DNA of 64,000 bases from Alphaproteobacteria bacterium (GCA_006226495.1 SBGU01000049.1:1-64000); one strand, 5' to 3'; shown: positions 43,450-52,226, counted from the stretch's first letter. Numbers and translations are program-made. Notes: generated from the letters alone by a model not told the origin.

Positions 43450-44589
43450 GTGTCGGAAATCCTGTTTCAAAGCGACCATGTCAGGGTCGAACGCGGCAGC
43501 CCGGCTGCGATGGTCCGCCTGTTTGGCGCCTGGACCATCGAGCATGCCGTGGCCATCGACCGTGCCATGCCCCCGACCGTGCGGGCCTGCCCGTCGGGCG
43601 CCGTGATCGACTGTTCGGGCATCGAAACCCTCGATACCACGGGTGCGGTGTTGATCCGGCGGTTTGCCGAACATCTGGAAGGTGCGAATGCCGCGCTTCT
43701 GACCGGTGTGCGCGGCGACCACAAGATGCTTCTCGAAGTGATCAGTTGCCGCCCGCCTGATGCGCCCACCGAACCCGAGCATATGCCCTGGTATCTGGCG
43801 CCACTCTATCAGGCAGGGCAGGCCACCATACAGGCTTTCAGTTCCTTTGGCCGGCTGCTCAGTTTCCTCGGGCTGGTGCTTGTGCGGCTCATGGGCTCGC
43901 TGATCGATCCGGCACGGCTCAGGCTCATTCCCACCTTGCACCAGATGGAAGTCGTGGGCCTTCAATCCATGGGCATCGTAGGGCTGATTTCCTTCCTTAT
44001 CGGCGCCGTGATGGTGAACCAGGGTGCGATCCAGTTGGCCAAGTTTGGTGCCGATATTTTCGTGATCGACATGCTGGGCATCGCGCACCTGCGCGAACTG
44101 GGCATTTTGCTGACCGCCATCATCATCGCCGGGCGCTCTGGCAGCGCCTTCACCGCCCAGATCGGTTCGATGGTGCTGCGCGAGGAAGTGGATGCCATGA
44201 AGACCCTGGGCATGAACCCGGTCGATGTGCTGGTGCTGCCGCGCCTGATCGCGCTTACCATCTGCCTGCCGCTTCTGGCCTTCTATGCCGATGTGGTCGG
44301 TATCGCGGGCGGTGCCGCCATGGCCTGGGCGCAGCTTGATATCACGCCCGCCAACTTCCTGGTCTATTTCCGCGAGGTCATCTCGATCGATCATTATTGG
44401 GTCGGTGTCCTGAAAGCACCCTTCTTTGCCGCTGTCATCGCCACCTGCGGCTGTTACCAGGGGTTGCGGGTGGAAGGCAGCGCCGACGCGCTTGGTGCCC
44501 GCACCACCAAAAGCGTGGTGCAGTCCATCTTCCTGGTGATTGCGCTGGACGCCCTGTTCGCCATCTTTTTCACGAGTGTCGGGCTATGA
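43450..44589 (+). CDS. mlaE: MlaE-type lipid ABC permease with N-terminal STAS-like domain
   Basis: This 379-residue protein has an N-terminal STAS-like domain of about 105 residues (SGAVIDCSGIETLDTTGAVLIRRFAEHLEG) fused to an MlaE permease. Permease motifs include VVGLQSMGIVGLISFLIGAVMVNQGA, LRELGILLTAIIIAGRSGSAFTAQIGSM and EEVDAMKTLGMNPVDVLVLPRLIAL. In E. coli the STAS protein MlaB is separate, so this is a built-in MlaB. It should move phospholipids between membranes. GTG 43450 follows AGAGGGCAGGG. It overlaps the ATPase gene. Confidence 0.85.
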   Translation: MSEILFQSDHVRVERGSPAAMVRLFGAWTIEHAVAIDRAMPPTVRACPSGAVIDCSGIETLDTTGAVLIRRFAEHLEGANAALLTGVRGDHKMLLEVISCRPPDAPTEPEHMPWYLAPLYQAGQATIQAFSSFGRLLSFLGLVLVRLMGSLIDPARLRLIPTLHQMEVVGLQSMGIVGLISFLIGAVMVNQGAIQLAKFGADIFVIDMLGIAHLRELGILLTAIIIAGRSGSAFTAQIGSMVLREEVDAMKTLGMNPVDVLVLPRLIALTICLPLLAFYADVVGIAGGAAMAWAQLDITPANFLVYFREVISIDHYWVGVLKAPFFAAVIATCGCYQGLRVEGSADALGARTTKSVVQSIFLVIALDALFAIFFTSVGL

Positions 44590-45383
44590 GCGCAGTGGCG
44601 GAAAATATGCCGGACGGCGTATCCGACGATATCATGATCCGGGTGCGGGGGCTGAAGACAGCCTTCGGATCGCATGTGGTGCATGACGGGCTGGACCTTG
44701 ATGTCCGGCGTGGTGAAATCCTTGGTGTGGTCGGTGGTTCGGGCACCGGCAAGTCGGTGCTCCTGAAGGCCATTGTCGGGCTTTTGACACCCGTTGCCGG
44801 CACGATCGAGATCAAGGGCAAGAACCAGGCAGAACTGTCCGGCGAAGAAGCCCGTGCCGCCCGCCGCGACTGGGGCGTGTTGTTCCAGGACGGTGCCTTG
44901 TTTTCGTCCCTGACCGTGGCCCAGAATGTGCAGGTGCCGCTGCGCGAACATTTTGACATGAACATGGATCTGATGGACGACCTGGCGATCAGCAAGATCA
45001 CCATGGCCGGCCTGTCGCTGGATGCGGCGGTCAAGTTCCCGTCGGACCTGTCGGGCGGCATGCGCAAACGGGCGGCCCTGGCGCGGGCGCTGGCGCTTGA
45101 TCCCAGCGTGCTGTTTCTCGATGAACCGACGGCGGGGCTTGATCCCATCGGCGCCGCAGCGTTTGACAAACTGGTGCGCGAGCTCAGCCGCTCGCTTGGC
45201 CTGACGGTGTTCCTGGTCACACACGATCTCGACACCCTCGTTACAGTATGCGACCGTATCGCCGTATTGGGCGACAACCGCATCCTGATCAATGCGCCGC
45301 TTCGGGACGTGGTCGACTATGACCATCCGTGGGTGCAGGAATATTTCAAGGGCCCGCGTGCGCGCGGCGCCGGCATAGACTAG
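44586..45383 (+). CDS. mlaF: MlaF-type ATP-binding protein
   Basis: This 265-residue ATPase drives the Mla-type transporter. It shows Walker A GGSGTGKSVLLKAIVGLL near residue 49, the Q-loop GVLFQDGALFSSLTV, the signature LSGGMRKRAALARAL, Walker B VLFLDEPTAGLDPIGA and the H-loop FLVTHDLDTL. LSGGMRKR and the Gly-Thr-Gly-Lys-Ser loop are the MlaF form. Its ATG overlaps the mlaE stop codon (ATGA), so the subunits are co-translated. Confidence 0.9.
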   Translation: MSAVAENMPDGVSDDIMIRVRGLKTAFGSHVVHDGLDLDVRRGEILGVVGGSGTGKSVLLKAIVGLLTPVAGTIEIKGKNQAELSGEEARAARRDWGVLFQDGALFSSLTVAQNVQVPLREHFDMNMDLMDDLAISKITMAGLSLDAAVKFPSDLSGGMRKRAALARALALDPSVLFLDEPTAGLDPIGAAAFDKLVRELSRSLGLTVFLVTHDLDTLVTVCDRIAVLGDNRILINAPLRDVVDYDHPWVQEYFKGPRARGAGID

Positions 45384-45405
45384 GCAGGAACAGGGGTTTC
45401 AGGCG

Positions 45406-46383
45406 ATGGAAACACGGGCATCATATATCATGGTTGGCGGCTTTGTGCTGGCCTTCCTGTCCGGTCTGATCGCGTTTGCCATCTGGATCGCCAAGGTCGA
45501 CCTGGATGCCGAATATACCGAATATGACATCTATTTCGAGGGCACGGTTTCCGGCCTCTACAAGCGCAGCATCGTCTATTATCTCGGCATTCCGGTGGGT
45601 GAAGTGCGCGATATCGGGCTGGCGCCGCACGATGCGCAGAAGGTGCGGGTGCATGTGCGGCTCGACAGCGAAGTGCCGGTCACCGAAGGCGCCAAGGCAC
45701 GGCTCGATTTCCAGGGCCTGACCGGCGTTGCCTATATCGAAATCAATGGTGGCCCGCAGGGCGGCAAACCGCTGAAGCCGGAAGGCGGTGCCGAATATGC
45801 GGTCATTCCGTCCGAATTGTCGCCGCTGCTCGCGCTCTATTCCAGCGCGCCCAACCTGGTGAACGAGGCCATGGAAGCAGTGATCCAGGTGCAGAAGCTG
45901 TTGAATGACGACAATCTGACCCGGGTCAGCAATATCCTCGCGAACGCCGACCGGCTGACCACCAATATCGCCGATGGCACCGAAGACCTGGACCAGTTGG
46001 TGGCAGAAGCGCGGGGCCTGATCCTCAAGGTGAATACCGCGACCGACAAGCTGAGCCAGCTTGCCGACAGCGGCAACCGGCTGCTGGACGAAGACGCCCG
46101 TGTGCTGGTGGCCCAGGCGGTCGCGACACTTGAAAGCGCCCAGACCACCATGGCCCGTATCGATGCGCTGGTGGACGCGAACGACGACAATATCACCCAG
46201 TTTGTCGGCAACAGCCTGCCCGAGGTGACCCGCATGATCATCGACCTGCGCGCAACCGCCCGCAGCCTCAGCCGGCTGGTCAGCAAGTTCGAACAGAACC
46301 CGGGTGAAGCGATCTTCGGTACGCCCGAAGCGGCATATGACCTCAAGACACGGTCCGAGAAAAAGAAGGGGGACGGCAAATGA
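45406..46383 (+). CDS. mlaD: MlaD-type MCE-domain protein
   Basis: The 325-residue protein has one N-terminal membrane helix (YIMVGGFVLAFLSGLIAFAIWIA) and an MCE domain at about residues 38-120 (YDIYFEGTVSGLYKRSIVYYLGIPVGEVRDIGL; ARLDFQGLTGVAYIEINGG). A long helical C-terminal part follows, with many Ala, Asp and Leu residues, as in MCE proteins that form a hexameric tunnel for lipid. It lies 22 bases after mlaF and is followed with a four-base overlap by the auxiliary lipoprotein. Confidence 0.85.
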   Translation: METRASYIMVGGFVLAFLSGLIAFAIWIAKVDLDAEYTEYDIYFEGTVSGLYKRSIVYYLGIPVGEVRDIGLAPHDAQKVRVHVRLDSEVPVTEGAKARLDFQGLTGVAYIEINGGPQGGKPLKPEGGAEYAVIPSELSPLLALYSSAPNLVNEAMEAVIQVQKLLNDDNLTRVSNILANADRLTTNIADGTEDLDQLVAEARGLILKVNTATDKLSQLADSGNRLLDEDARVLVAQAVATLESAQTTMARIDALVDANDDNITQFVGNSLPEVTRMIIDLRATARSLSRLVSKFEQNPGEAIFGTPEAAYDLKTRSEKKKGDGK

Positions 46384-47024
46384 CCATCCGGCGCGGAACG
46401 ACCATCTCGATGCTTGCGGCGGCCCTTTTGCTGCCCGGCTGCGGGCCGCTTGTGTCCTTCGGCAACGACGGGCCGGCCGATGCCGTCTATTCCCTGCGCT
46501 ATGCCGGCGACTATGCGTCCGAAGCCAAACGGGCGGGGCCGCTGCTCTATTTCGATGAACCGATGATGGCAGAAGGCCTGGCCGGCCAGAAGGTGGCTGT
46601 GCGCCTGGGCACCTATCGGCGCTCGACCCTGGCGGAAGCACGCTGGTCCACGGGCCTCAGCACCCTGGTGCGCGACTATCTGATGCGCGCCCTGTCCGCC
46701 GAAACCGATGCCCAGACCGTGGGCGAAGGCGGGCTTGATATCAAGGTGGACTGCCGCCTGGGCATCAAGATCTGGAGCTTTGACTATGTGCCCGACACCT
46801 CGCCCGGTGTGGATGTGGTCGATGTCGCAATCGAACTGTCGATGGTGCGGCTCAGGGACGGCAGGCTTCTGGGCCAGCATACGTTCGTGCAGACCCCCGA
46901 GGTAACGGGACAGGGCGAAGACACCGTGCCGTCAGCCTTCAACAAGGCCATGCAGGCGGCATCGGTCGACATGGCCAAATGGCTGGATGATACGAAGAAC
47001 GACTGCGTCGCAATCGGCAGCTAG
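46380..47024 (+). CDS. ABC-transporter auxiliary lipoprotein (PqiC/ABC_trans_aux-like)
   Basis: This 214-residue lipoprotein (signal ending LLPGCGP) has the fold seen in PqiC/YmbA and ABC_trans_aux proteins: YSLRYAGDY near the start, LAGQKVAVRLGTYRRSTLAEARWSTGLSTLVRDYLMRAL, and GLDIKVDCRLGIKIWSFDYV. Such proteins are outer-membrane partners of MCE transporters. Its ATG overlaps the mlaD stop codon. The set mlaE, mlaF, mlaD and lipoprotein makes a complete, four-gene unit. No MlaC homologue is in the window. Confidence 0.8.
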   Translation: MTIRRGTTISMLAAALLLPGCGPLVSFGNDGPADAVYSLRYAGDYASEAKRAGPLLYFDEPMMAEGLAGQKVAVRLGTYRRSTLAEARWSTGLSTLVRDYLMRALSAETDAQTVGEGGLDIKVDCRLGIKIWSFDYVPDTSPGVDVVDVAIELSMVRLRDGRLLGQHTFVQTPEVTGQGEDTVPSAFNKAMQAASVDMAKWLDDTKNDCVAIGS

Positions 47025-47027
47025 GGC

Positions 47028-48191
47028 TCAGGCCCTTTCGCGGCGGATTTCGAACGCCGCCCATATGAGCACGATCACACCGGCCACACCCACCTGGATG
47101 AAGGGGCGTTCGGGCGTCAGGGCCGCGAACAGCAGGCCCGCGCTTGCCGGCCCGATCACACGCCCAAGCGCCGACAGGCCGTTTGCAAGGCCAAGGCCGG
47201 TGCCCTGCAGGCGCCGGTCCGACCGGCGCGACATCAGGCTGTTGAGGGCCGGGAAGGCCAGCGACAGGCCGCACATCACCATCAGAAGGCCAAGGCCTGC
47301 CAGCGGCACGGTGGTGGGCGTCGAAATCATGATCAGGCTGCCGGCCACATGCACCATGGCACCATACATCAGCGAGCGTACCTCGCCCAGCACCCGGAAC
47401 ATCGGGCCGATCAGGAACCACTGGATGCCCACGGTCGCGACGCCAACGAGGGAATAGAAAGAGCCGACGTCCCGTTCATCCCAGCCCAGCACGGCATCGG
47501 CCCAGAAGGGTGTGATCGAAAAACTGGTGCTTTGCGCAACGGCGGTCACGATGAAGATGGCGAGAAGCGCAAGCTGCCCCGGCGCCTTCAGGACCTGGGT
47601 CCAATGCGGCGGTGTGCTGTCCGCCTTTTCTGTCGCGACATGCTTTTCCTTGTTCGTTTCGGCAACGAAATAGAATGCCAGCGCCGCCGCTATGAAGGAA
47701 AGTGCCGCCGCCATCAGGCCGGGCAGCAGGATGTTGGCACCGCCGCCCAGGCTGCCGGCAAAGCCGCCGATTACCGGTCCGAAGGCGAAACCAAGGCCGA
47801 ACATGGCGCCGATCTTGCCCATGGTCTTGCCCCGGTCCTTCTCGTCCGACAGGTCGGCGGCGATGGCGGTCACGATGCCGATATTGCCGGCCATCATGCC
47901 CGACATGGCGCGCGCGACATACAGCATCAGGATACTGTCCGACAGCGCCAACGCCACATAGGAGATCGCGGCCCCCAACAGGGTGGCGATCAGCGCGGGC
48001 CTGCGGCCAAAGCGGTCCGAAAAACGCCCCCACAGCGGGCCCGATGCAAAAGCCATCAGGGAATAGATGGACATGAGCGCCGTGCCGTCCAGCGCCGACC
48101 CGCCATATTTCAGGGTCAGGAACGGCAACAGCGGCACAATCAGGCCGAAACCGAGTAGGTCGATAAAGACGGTCAGAAGGATAACGGGCAT
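47028..48191 (-). CDS. MFS transporter, TetA-like (DHA1)
   Basis: This 387-residue protein has twelve predicted helices and resembles tetracycline/multidrug antiporters: PVILLTVFIDLLGFGLIVPLLPF, the motif A loop GRFSDRFGRRPALIATLLG and later GAMFGLGFAFGPVIGGF (motif C). The start ATG 48191 matches the family N terminus; a GTG 39 bases upstream is possible but less supported. Substrate unknown. It converges with the Mla operon at three bases distance. Confidence 0.8.
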   Translation of the reverse strand: MPVILLTVFIDLLGFGLIVPLLPFLTLKYGGSALDGTALMSIYSLMAFASGPLWGRFSDRFGRRPALIATLLGAAISYVALALSDSILMLYVARAMSGMMAGNIGIVTAIAADLSDEKDRGKTMGKIGAMFGLGFAFGPVIGGFAGSLGGGANILLPGLMAAALSFIAAALAFYFVAETNKEKHVATEKADSTPPHWTQVLKAPGQLALLAIFIVTAVAQSTSFSITPFWADAVLGWDERDVGSFYSLVGVATVGIQWFLIGPMFRVLGEVRSLMYGAMVHVAGSLIMISTPTTVPLAGLGLLMVMCGLSLAFPALNSLMSRRSDRRLQGTGLGLANGLSALGRVIGPASAGLLFAALTPERPFIQVGVAGVIVLIWAAFEIRRERA

Positions 48192-48295
48192 CGGCTGATC
48201 CAATAACAAGACGGAAGCCACACCTAACACAGGGCCATGCCGTTCCCTAGTGCAAGTTATTGTGAAATGGTTGGGAGAATGCTTCCGGCCCGCCC

Positions 48296-48892
48296 TCAGC
48301 GTGCGAGGGCGTCCACCTTGTCCTTCAGGGCCGCGAGCTGGGCCTTCAGGGCATCGATTTCCCGTGCCTTGCCGCCCTCGGCGCCCCCTTCGGTTTTTTC
48401 CGTAGCGGGGGCCGGCTTCACGTCGGGCCGGCGGCCCATGGCGAACAATTGCATGGACTGTTCGAACAGCGCCAGGTTCTGGCGGGCGATTTCCTCGAAC
48501 AGCGGTACGAAGTTGCCCGTATCCTCGCTGCGGTCGAGCGCCGAGCGCAATTCGTCCTGGTTGCGGGTCAGCACCTCCATGGCGCTTTGCAGGTAGCCGG
48601 GCACCATGGTCTGCAGCCCGTCGCCATAAAAGGCGATCAGTTGCCTCAGGAACGACAGCGGCAGCATGTTGCGCTCTTTCGTTTCCTTTTCGAAGATGAT
48701 CTGGGTCAGGACCGACCGGGTCAGGTCTTCGCCGGTTTTGGCGTCCAGCACGACAAAATCGCGGCCTTCCTTGATCATGGCGGCAAGGTGATCAAGCGTG
48801 ACATAGCCCGACGTCTCGGTATTATAGAGCCGTCGGTTGGCGTATTTCTTGATGATGATCGGCTCACCCGGCTCCCGCTTTTTACGTGCCAT
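48296..48892 (-). CDS. phaR: Polyhydroxyalkanoate synthesis repressor PhaR
   Basis: This 198-residue protein has the PhaR DNA- and polymer-binding N-terminal domain: PIIIKKYANRRLYNTETSGYVTLDHLAAMIKEGRDF and the following ARKKREPGEP region. The middle (SFLRQLIAFYGDGLQTMVPGYLQSAMEVL) is the PHB_acc domain. The C terminus is charged and low in complexity, ending in a predicted coiled coil (KAQLAALKDKVDAL). PhaR represses phasin and synthase genes and is released by binding the polymer. It is divergent from the phaC-like unit. Confidence 0.9.
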   Translation of the reverse strand: MARKKREPGEPIIIKKYANRRLYNTETSGYVTLDHLAAMIKEGRDFVVLDAKTGEDLTRSVLTQIIFEKETKERNMLPLSFLRQLIAFYGDGLQTMVPGYLQSAMEVLTRNQDELRSALDRSEDTGNFVPLFEEIARQNLALFEQSMQLFAMGRRPDVKPAPATEKTEGGAEGGKAREIDALKAQLAALKDKVDALAR

Positions 48893-49004
48893 CGATTGTC
48901 CCTTTGTGGCTGTTTGTGCGCATGCGAAAAAAGTGGCCAAACTGCTCAAAACCTATGTATTGCAGGTGATTAAATGGTATTTGATGCGCTGCCGCAAGGA
49001 AAAT

Positions 49005-49018
49005 TGTGCATTTGCACA
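49005..49018. promoter_or_regulatory. Candidate PhaR operator, TGC-rich inverted repeat
   Basis: TGTGCA and TGCACA flank TT in the intergenic region between phaR and the microprotein-phaC unit. PhaR is known to bind TGC-rich sequences, and this one lies 57 bases before the microprotein start codon. Another TGC-containing stretch (CTGCCGCAAG) is nearby. Confidence 0.45.
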
Positions 49019-49074
49019 CGGACGATGCCCCAGGCAATGCTACCGGGCGCGCATGGGCAGGGGGAGGCACATTC

Positions 49075-49233
49075 ATGGTAGAGGACGACGCACAGGCACT
49101 GGCGGAACGTTTCCTGGACCTGTGGCAGGAAAATGTGCGCCTGTGGGCCTCTGACCGGGATATCCTGACGGCGGGTGAACTGGCGGAACTGTTGGGCGAG
49201 CCCGCGGGGCCCAGGAGCGCATCGGATGACTGA
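49075..49233 (+). CDS. 52-residue microprotein overlapping the phaC-like gene
   Basis: This small gene has a strong ribosome site (GGGGAGG, seven bases before ATG 49075). The product is acidic and helical: EDDAQALAERFLDLWQENVRLWA. It lacks a signal peptide. Its stop codon overlaps the phaC-like start by eight bases, so the two are co-translated. The FLDLWQ pattern recalls the helical arm of PhaE or phasin-like proteins, but it is far too short to call one. I do not recognise the family. Confidence 0.6.
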   Translation: MVEDDAQALAERFLDLWQENVRLWASDRDILTAGELAELLGEPAGPRSASDD

Positions 49234-50467
49234 AGCCGGCATGACCATGGGCACACCCGGCATCCGTGGGCCGCGCCCCATGGCGCTGCATCTGCAGAAC
49301 AGCCTGACCCTCTGGACCGGTACCGAGGCGGGTGCGCGCCGGCTTGAACACGGCGTGGACGACCGCTGGCATGCCTCGCTGGTGGATGATGTGAAGGCAC
49401 TGGCGGCCCGCGTTGCCGCGATGGACGAACTGTCGCGCGAACGGTTTTTTGCCGCTGTCAAAGCCGGTGCCGACCGGCGGGGGCGCCTGTTCCTTGAAGG
49501 TGTGAATGCCTACCTGATCCACCCCTACCAGCGACCGGAAAGCGATGCACGGCTGAGCCTTGAGCTGGGTGAATGCCAGCTTCTGGATTTTGGCGGCGAT
49601 GGTCAGCCGGTCCTGATGGTGCCCAGTCTGATCAACCCGCATTATATCTTCGACCTGAAACCCGGCCGCAGCATGGCCGCCTACCTGAAACGGCGCGGTT
49701 TCCGGCCCTTCTTGGTCGACTGGGGTGAACCCGGGCCCGAAGAGCGCCATTTTGGCACCAGCGACTATGTGACCGAACGCCTGTTGCCGTTCCTCAAACA
49801 TGTCGCGGCGCTGTCGGGCGGCCCGGTGCCGGTGATCGGCAACTGCATGGGCGGCACCCTGACCGTGGCGCTGGGCGGCATCGCGTCTGAGCTGATGTCC
49901 CGTCTCGCCATTCTGGCCGCGCCGTGGGATTTCAAGGACAGCCTGCAGCATGTCGGGCGCAATTATGCCCCCATCGCCGCCTCGTTCCTCGACCGCTTGC
50001 CGGGCGCGATGCCCTTGCCGGTCGATGCGCTGCAGACCTTTTTCACCAGCACGGACCCGACCCTGTCGGGCCGCAAGTTCCGCCGCTTCGCCGGTATGGA
50101 CAAAAACAGCGAAGCCGCAGAGTTTTTTGTGGCGCTGGAGACCTGGGCCAATACCGGGGCACCACTTGCCCGCAAGGTGGCATCCGAATGCCTGGTCGGC
50201 TGGTACCGGGAAAATACGCCGGGTCGCGGCCTGTGGCAGGTGGCCGGCAAGGCGGTCGACCCTGCCGCGATCAATTGCCCGGTGTGGGTGGCGGCACCGC
50301 ATCAGGACCGGCTGGTGCCGCAGGAAAGCGCCCATGCGATCCTGCGCCAATTAAAGCATGGCACCCGCCACGACCCCGGTGCCGGCCATATCGGCATGCT
50401 GGTGGGCAACCGGGCCGAAAAAGGCCTGTGGGAACCGCTGGCCAACTGGCTTCTGGGTGAAGGATGA
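49226..50467 (+). CDS. PhaC-like alpha/beta hydrolase (PHA synthase-type Cys nucleophile)
   Basis: The 413-residue protein has the PhaC lipase-box variant GNCMGG with Cys as nucleophile near residue 208, the acid Asp in APHQDRLVPQE and the His in GAGHIGMLVGN. Other PhaC-like parts are VLMVPSLINPHYIFDL, FRPFLVDWGEPGPEERHFG and AILAAPWDFKD. It is shorter than class I PhaC (about 590) and lacks the long N-terminal domain, being closer in size to class III PhaC. It could be a synthase or a depolymerase-like relative. Its position beside phaR supports a PHA role. It overlaps the methyltransferase gene. Confidence 0.75.
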   Translation: MTEAGMTMGTPGIRGPRPMALHLQNSLTLWTGTEAGARRLEHGVDDRWHASLVDDVKALAARVAAMDELSRERFFAAVKAGADRRGRLFLEGVNAYLIHPYQRPESDARLSLELGECQLLDFGGDGQPVLMVPSLINPHYIFDLKPGRSMAAYLKRRGFRPFLVDWGEPGPEERHFGTSDYVTERLLPFLKHVAALSGGPVPVIGNCMGGTLTVALGGIASELMSRLAILAAPWDFKDSLQHVGRNYAPIAASFLDRLPGAMPLPVDALQTFFTSTDPTLSGRKFRRFAGMDKNSEAAEFFVALETWANTGAPLARKVASECLVGWYRENTPGRGLWQVAGKAVDPAAINCPVWVAAPHQDRLVPQESAHAILRQLKHGTRHDPGAGHIGMLVGNRAEKGLWEPLANWLLGEG

Positions 50468-51195
50468 GCGGCATGCGCCCTGATGTCCTGAACCTGTACC
50501 GCTTTTACCAAAGCCCGCTCGGGCGCATGGTGGCCGAACTGATCGGCAACCGGCTGGCGGCACTGTGGGAGGCCGGCACCGGCCAGCAGACCATCGGATT
50601 CGGGTTTGCGCTGCCATACCTCAGCCGGCTTGAATTGACGGAGGACGATCCGGCATCCCGCTATCTTGCCTTCATGCCGGCACAGCAGGGCGTGTGTCCC
50701 TGGCCGCAGGCCGCCAAAAGCCGGGCGGCGCTGGTGGAGGAATATAACATGCCGCTGCCGGATTCGTCGGTGGATCGGCTGCTGCTCATGCATGCGCTTG
50801 AGCATACCAACAGGCCGGCCCACCTGCTTCGGGAAGCCTGGCGTGTGCTGGCCCCCGGCGGGCAGGTGATCGCGGTGGTGCCGAACCGCCGCCGGACATG
50901 GTCGGCGGTCGACGCCACCCCGTTCGGGCATGGCAGGCCCTATTCGAAGGGTCAGCTCTATAGCCTGATGGACGAACAGATGTTGCCGCCTGAAGGCTGG
51001 GACACAGCGCTGATGCTGCCGCCCATGACCCTGCCGGGCACACCGCGCCTGATGCGCTGGTTCGAACGCCCGATCCATGCTGTGGGCCGCAACCTTGGTG
51101 GTGTGCTGATCGTGGGCGCGCGCAAGCAGGTTTATGGCGCGGTACCGACCGCTGAAAAACGCGCGCGCATCATGCCGGTGCTGACCGGGCCCTGA
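50464..51195 (+). CDS. Class I SAM-dependent methyltransferase-like protein
   Basis: This 243-residue protein has a type-11 methyltransferase pattern: SVDRLLLMHALEHTNRPAHLLREAWRVLAPGGQVIAVVPNRRR is clear. The glycine-rich SAM loop (motif I) is unusual, reading TIGFGFALPYL rather than a G-x-G-x-G, so activity is uncertain. Target unknown. Its ATG overlaps the phaC-like stop codon, which makes it the third gene of the unit. Confidence 0.7.
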   Translation: MSGMRPDVLNLYRFYQSPLGRMVAELIGNRLAALWEAGTGQQTIGFGFALPYLSRLELTEDDPASRYLAFMPAQQGVCPWPQAAKSRAALVEEYNMPLPDSSVDRLLLMHALEHTNRPAHLLREAWRVLAPGGQVIAVVPNRRRTWSAVDATPFGHGRPYSKGQLYSLMDEQMLPPEGWDTALMLPPMTLPGTPRLMRWFERPIHAVGRNLGGVLIVGARKQVYGAVPTAEKRARIMPVLTGP

Positions 51196-51201
51196 GGAAG
51201 G

Positions 51202-51840
51202 TCAAAGCGGGGCGTTGTTGCGCTCCCACACCGGGCGCAGCCGGTCGTCTGTGCTCAGCCGTTCGGCCACGGCATAAAGGCCGGGGCATTCCGATTTGAA
51301 CCACACCCGGCGTGGCCGCCACCAGGTCATGACCGTGATGAACACATCAAGCGCGGTCATGTCCGCGCCCATCAGCCATGGAGCCGGCACAAGGGTGGCT
51401 TCCATCTGGCGCCACAGGCCTTCGCGCCTGGTGTCGGTCGCGTGCCTCAGCGCCCGGGCCTCGGCACCCGCGCCCAGAAGCCGTTCCGGGTGATCGCCAA
51501 AACTGAAGGTCGGATATACCGCCGCCACCAGCCATACCAGCCAGCGCAGGAACTGCGCGCGGGCGGGGTGGTCGGGCGCGGGCACCAGGGTGCTTTCGGG
51601 GTATCTGTCGCCCAGCCACAGGGTGATGGCGGCGCTTTCGGTCAGGATCTCGCCGTTCGGCAGTTTCAGGGTCGGTACCTCGGCCATCGGGTTCACGGCA
51701 AGGAGCGGGCTGTCGTCATCCCCGAAATGGCCCCATTCCACATAGGTGACATCAAAGGGCTGGCCGGCCAGGGCAAACAGGGCCTCGATGATTGCGGAAC
51801 CACCGCCCCGGGCGGCATACAGATGGGGGTGCTGGCTCAT
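51202..51840 (-). CDS. Glutathione S-transferase family protein
   Basis: This 212-residue protein has the GST N-terminal thioredoxin-like half with NPMAEVPTLKLPNGEILTESAAITLWLGDRYPES (cis-Pro and the glutathione Glu-Ser) and an all-helical C-terminal half with GADMTALDVFITVMTWWRPRR. The start ATG 51840 follows GAGG with a long spacing; an upstream in-frame ATG at 51900 adds a stretch rich in Pro and Thr and is unlikely. The substrate is unknown. Confidence 0.8.
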   Translation of the reverse strand: MSQHPHLYAARGGGSAIIEALFALAGQPFDVTYVEWGHFGDDDSPLLAVNPMAEVPTLKLPNGEILTESAAITLWLGDRYPESTLVPAPDHPARAQFLRWLVWLVAAVYPTFSFGDHPERLLGAGAEARALRHATDTRREGLWRQMEATLVPAPWLMGADMTALDVFITVMTWWRPRRVWFKSECPGLYAVAERLSTDDRLRPVWERNNAPL

Positions 51841-52013
51841 GGCAGGTGGCCTCGTGGTGACGGTGTTGGCGGGCAGGCAAGCATCTGAAGATAGCATCAA
51901 TCGGCCGACTGTCCCGTAAAAAGACGGAACAATTATCCTTGTATTATTATTGCGCGCTGCCTATTGTTTTCCTTATAAAATTAGCCAAAACCCCTGACAT
52001 TCTGGAGAGTAGT

Positions 52014-52226
52014 ATGACCACAGATCCGGCCGACAAATCATCGATGGACGAAGGCAAGGAAATGGCAATCCGGCAGGTGGCAAACGCCCTGCACCGCCTG
52101 AATGACGCTGTGATCTCGGCCGTGGGCAAAGGGGTTACGGTCGAACTGATGCGGGCTTCGCGCTACCATAACGAAGAAGGCGCCTGGGGCGACATGCTGG
52201 TGCCGATCATTCACAAACAGGACTGA
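52014..52226 (+). CDS. 70-residue protein of unknown function
   Basis: This short protein has no signal or membrane helix and contains RQVANALHRLNDAVISAVGKGVTVELMRASRYHNEEG, probably two helices and a strand. The start is well marked (GGAGAG before ATG 52014). It ends in a one-base overlap with rraA (TGATG), so the two are co-translated. I do not recognise the family. Confidence 0.6.
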   Translation: MTTDPADKSSMDEGKEMAIRQVANALHRLNDAVISAVGKGVTVELMRASRYHNEEGAWGDMLVPIIHKQD

